A stretch of 64,000 nucleotides of DNA from Candidatus Poribacteria bacterium. GTDB lineage: Bacteria > Poribacteria > WGA-4E > WGA-3G. The stretch's first letter is position 1; each line of letters starts with the position of its first letter. The notes under the pieces are model-generated. The model had not been told where the DNA came from and ran no database searches. It saw only the letters and a list, made by a program, of their open reading frames with translations. The position numbers and the translations under genes are program-made. The stretch is taken from assembly GCA_021295715.1 (NCBI GenBank), contig JAGWBV010000040.1:1-64000 (forward strand), read 5' to 3'. Positions 62,115-64,000 of the stretch are shown in pieces.

Positions 62115-62752
62115 ATGCTTTTTGGTTGTAGAATAGCTGTCAGGAGTTGGAAACCGTCAGCAATCAGCGGTCAGCAAAAGAACCGAGAGTCAATCGCTGT
62201 TAGCCACTTCGGTTTGTAGTAGGGAAACCATTCATTATCTGTTGTTAGGAAGTATTCGCCACTTGCAAATTATATCGGCATGTGTTACCATATAGTAATC
62301 TGAGTGCCACGTCTGAATCGGGATAAGTGCGATTGGGGAACAGACGGATCGCTATTCCTACAGCAAGGTGCTCTGTAATTTAAACCATAATTTGAAATAG
62401 CATTGTAATAACGTGAGTTTGATAAAAGAGACAAATTCTTGTAGGTTGGGTTGAACGGGAACGAACTCAAGAACGGCATGGGGTAGAAGATGACAACCGA
62501 CAAATAGAAACCTGAGATGACCAAAACCCGAGTGAAACCCAACGCATTCTTAGACCCATGGTGCTTGGCGTGTTGGGTTTCGCTGAACCTGTCTCTAAGA
62601 ACAGGCGATTGAAAATTGGCATTCTCAGTATAAACGACAAGAGTTTTGGTCTTTTACCGCTCAACCTAACCTATGTTTACACTTCAATATTTTATTTTCA
62701 AACTCACGTTTGTAATAGGAACAGAAAAGAAACGGGCATACAGGAATATAAA
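62115..62752. other. Repeat-rich intergenic gap
   Basis: A GTCAGCAATCAGCGGTCAGC repeat (62157-62176), AACGTGAGTTTGATAAAAGA (62410-62429, inverse related copy at 60376), and a GTTGGGTTGAACGGGA...GAAACCCAACG inverse pair (about 62446-62580). No gene seen on either strand. Confidence 0.55.
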
Positions 62753-64000
62753 ATGAAACGATTAATACCGTTACTACTTGTCATTAGCATTGGGTTCATC
62801 GGTGCGGTTTTCTGCCAGCAGCCTTCTGCCCAAGAAAACGCCGCTACCCGAAGGATGACAGCCACCCTATCAGGCAGCGTGCTCTGGGAGGGACACGACC
62901 TCTCCCACACGAGCGTTTCGGTCTACCGAGACGAGGCACTCAAAGAGTTGTATACCAGCGGGATCCCACAACTCGGCGATGGACGATTCACGATTCGCGT
63001 GGAGCCGGGTCGCTACTATATCGTTGCCTACGTTGATGTGGATAAATCGGGACAATTCGATGCGGGGGACGGGTTGGGTATCCTCGGTATCACCGATTGG
63101 AACGACCAAGGGCAAGGGTATCGGTTAATTGAAGTAGATAACGGACAGAAGGTTCGAGGTTTAGATATTCCGATAACAGCACGTGCGGCACGTATGAAAG
63201 GTGAACTGAAGATTGTTCCTACCTCTCAATATGAACCGAGTCAACTTCAGCAATTCCAAACGGCTTTGCGGACTGCGACATCTGGGTGTCGCGGGACACT
63301 CAGGCTCGGTCAAGGTCCTGTGAACCCGCAACAAGCACGCCTCGGAAACCGAAAAGCATTGATTCTCGCGTATACGGATCTATCTTGGAAATATCGCGCC
63401 GGTATCGCCCGCGTGACGGATACAGGCGCGTGGGAGTTGAATCTGCTACCGGGGAAGTACTACCTGATGGCAATTGTGGACAACAATGGTACGAACAAAT
63501 TGGACACAGGCGACGACTTCGGGTTCTTCGGTGTCGAAGATATGCGGAAGCGCGGCGAATTCCCTGAACCCGTGCTCATCTCGCCGAATAAATTCACCGA
63601 AGACATTGAGATAGCGATTACGGCGACCTATCAGACCCGCAGAAAGACCTCGACCAAAAATACGAGTATACTGACGGGGCATGTATCGCTACCTGAAGAC
63701 GCAACCGCACGCGTTGAGGTATATGCCGAATCTACCCTCGTCACACCGATTGCGAGCGGAGAGACTGCGGCTGGTGGCATTTTCCGTATCGCGCTGCCAT
63801 CAGGGGAGTACTACGTTATCGTTAACTTCGATGCTGATAAAGACGGTAGATACAGCAATGGCGACGGATTGGGCGGTTATGGGACACTGGACATCACGAC
63901 ACAGCCGCCGGCTCCGATCGTCCTGATGGAGGGTGAGAACCGCGACATCGAACTGGTCATAAGTGCGCGTTACGACACGAACGGACACCTGCACGCAGCA
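62753..64000 (+). CDS. Secreted repeat protein with EF-hand-like loops, partial
   Basis: 416 codons, open at the window end. Signal peptide (MKRLIPLLLVISIGFIGAVF). Three or more repeats of about 125 residues, each with a carboxypeptidase-regulatory-like beta domain and an acidic loop: DVDKSGQFDAGDGLGILG, DNNGTNKLDTGDDFGFFG, DADKDGRYSNGDGLGGYG. These DxDxDG-type loops look like Ca-binding. Each loop follows a PGxYYxxA(Y/I/V)VD strand. ATG at 62753 with AGGA 7 bases upstream. It extends beyond the window. Surface adhesin or scaffold is plausible, unproven. Confidence 0.85.
   Translation, partial: MKRLIPLLLVISIGFIGAVFCQQPSAQENAATRRMTATLSGSVLWEGHDLSHTSVSVYRDEALKELYTSGIPQLGDGRFTIRVEPGRYYIVAYVDVDKSGQFDAGDGLGILGITDWNDQGQGYRLIEVDNGQKVRGLDIPITARAARMKGELKIVPTSQYEPSQLQQFQTALRTATSGCRGTLRLGQGPVNPQQARLGNRKALILAYTDLSWKYRAGIARVTDTGAWELNLLPGKYYLMAIVDNNGTNKLDTGDDFGFFGVEDMRKRGEFPEPVLISPNKFTEDIEIAITATYQTRRKTSTKNTSILTGHVSLPEDATARVEVYAESTLVTPIASGETAAGGIFRIALPSGEYYVIVNFDADKDGRYSNGDGLGGYGTLDITTQPPAPIVLMEGENRDIELVISARYDTNGHLHAA

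Noticed and set aside
62285-62542. 85-codon minus frame in the 62 kb gap
   Set aside because: Composed of dispersed inverted repeats; no homology or SD.

Overview
The window reads as chromosomal DNA of an uncultivated diderm bacterium. An LptD-type outer-membrane protein, SurA-like chaperones and lipoprotein signals point to an LPS-type outer membrane. The mix of phytanoyl-CoA-dioxygenase-like proteins, secreted LamG proteins, many SDR, Gfo/Idh and amidohydrolase genes, and many short dispersed intergenic repeats resembles what I associate with Candidatus Poribacteria and related marine or sponge-associated lineages. That placement is inference; no marker phylogeny could be run.

Layout. 1-1.5 kb: a phosphofructokinase with pyrophosphate-type active-site residues. 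1.5-4.4 kb: a decayed defence region on the minus strand (hsdR remnant, AAA ATPase broken by one TAG, PIN toxin, TOPRIM-like protein, truncated DUF433 antitoxin) ended by a small MITE. 4.9-8.5 kb: 2H phosphoesterase, three SDR genes (two tandem paralogues) and an orphan HTH protein. 8.5-10.3 kb: an hsdM 3' remnant next to a frameshifted tnpB with a candidate omega-RNA right end. 10.3-24.1 kb: a minus-strand envelope locus, in transcription order fnIII lipoprotein, DUF5683-like, DUF3108-like, mfd, two PpiC lipoprotein or membrane proteins, surA, and an LptD that carries its own parvulin domain. 24.5-26.4 kb (plus): SixA-like phosphatase and a secreted repeat protein. 26.5-30.2 kb: a frameshifted AAA/PD-(D/E)XK protein, and a short SbcC/Rad50-like ATPase with a 68-residue partner. 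30.3-43.6 kb: metabolic genes (aminotransferase, O-methyltransferase, SMP-30, FIST, FolD-SDR pair, Gfo/Idh, a large membrane protein, amidohydrolase, PhyH-HEAT fusion). 44.3-46.9 kb: a degenerate CRISPR-like array without cas genes next to an intact AAA/PD-(D/E)XK paralogue. 47.3-51.0 kb: PhyH, Rieske and two tandem amidohydrolases. 51.1-57.2 kb: tRNA-Val, a truncated tRNA-Met, and rpoD, dnaG, mutS2. 57.4-64 kb: secreted beta-propeller, TPR protein, tRNA-Gly, peroxiredoxin, two more secreted proteins, and a secreted repeat protein running off the window.

The two strongest leads are these. First, four otherwise unrelated secreted proteins end in the same short C-terminal motif, K-L-(A/V)-T-x-W-(G/A)-x-(I/L)-K-(R/H), a candidate uncharacterised sorting or anchoring tag. 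Second, LptD has a PpiC/parvulin domain inserted inside it and sits directly downstream of three further parvulin genes and mfd. Secondary themes are repeat-driven gene decay (hsdR, hsdM, AAA ATPase, AAA/nuclease, tRNA-Met) and several dispersed repeat families, one of which supplies Shine-Dalgarno sequences. Promoters found by eye are mostly TTGACA-like/TATAAT-like with exactly 17-bp spacers.
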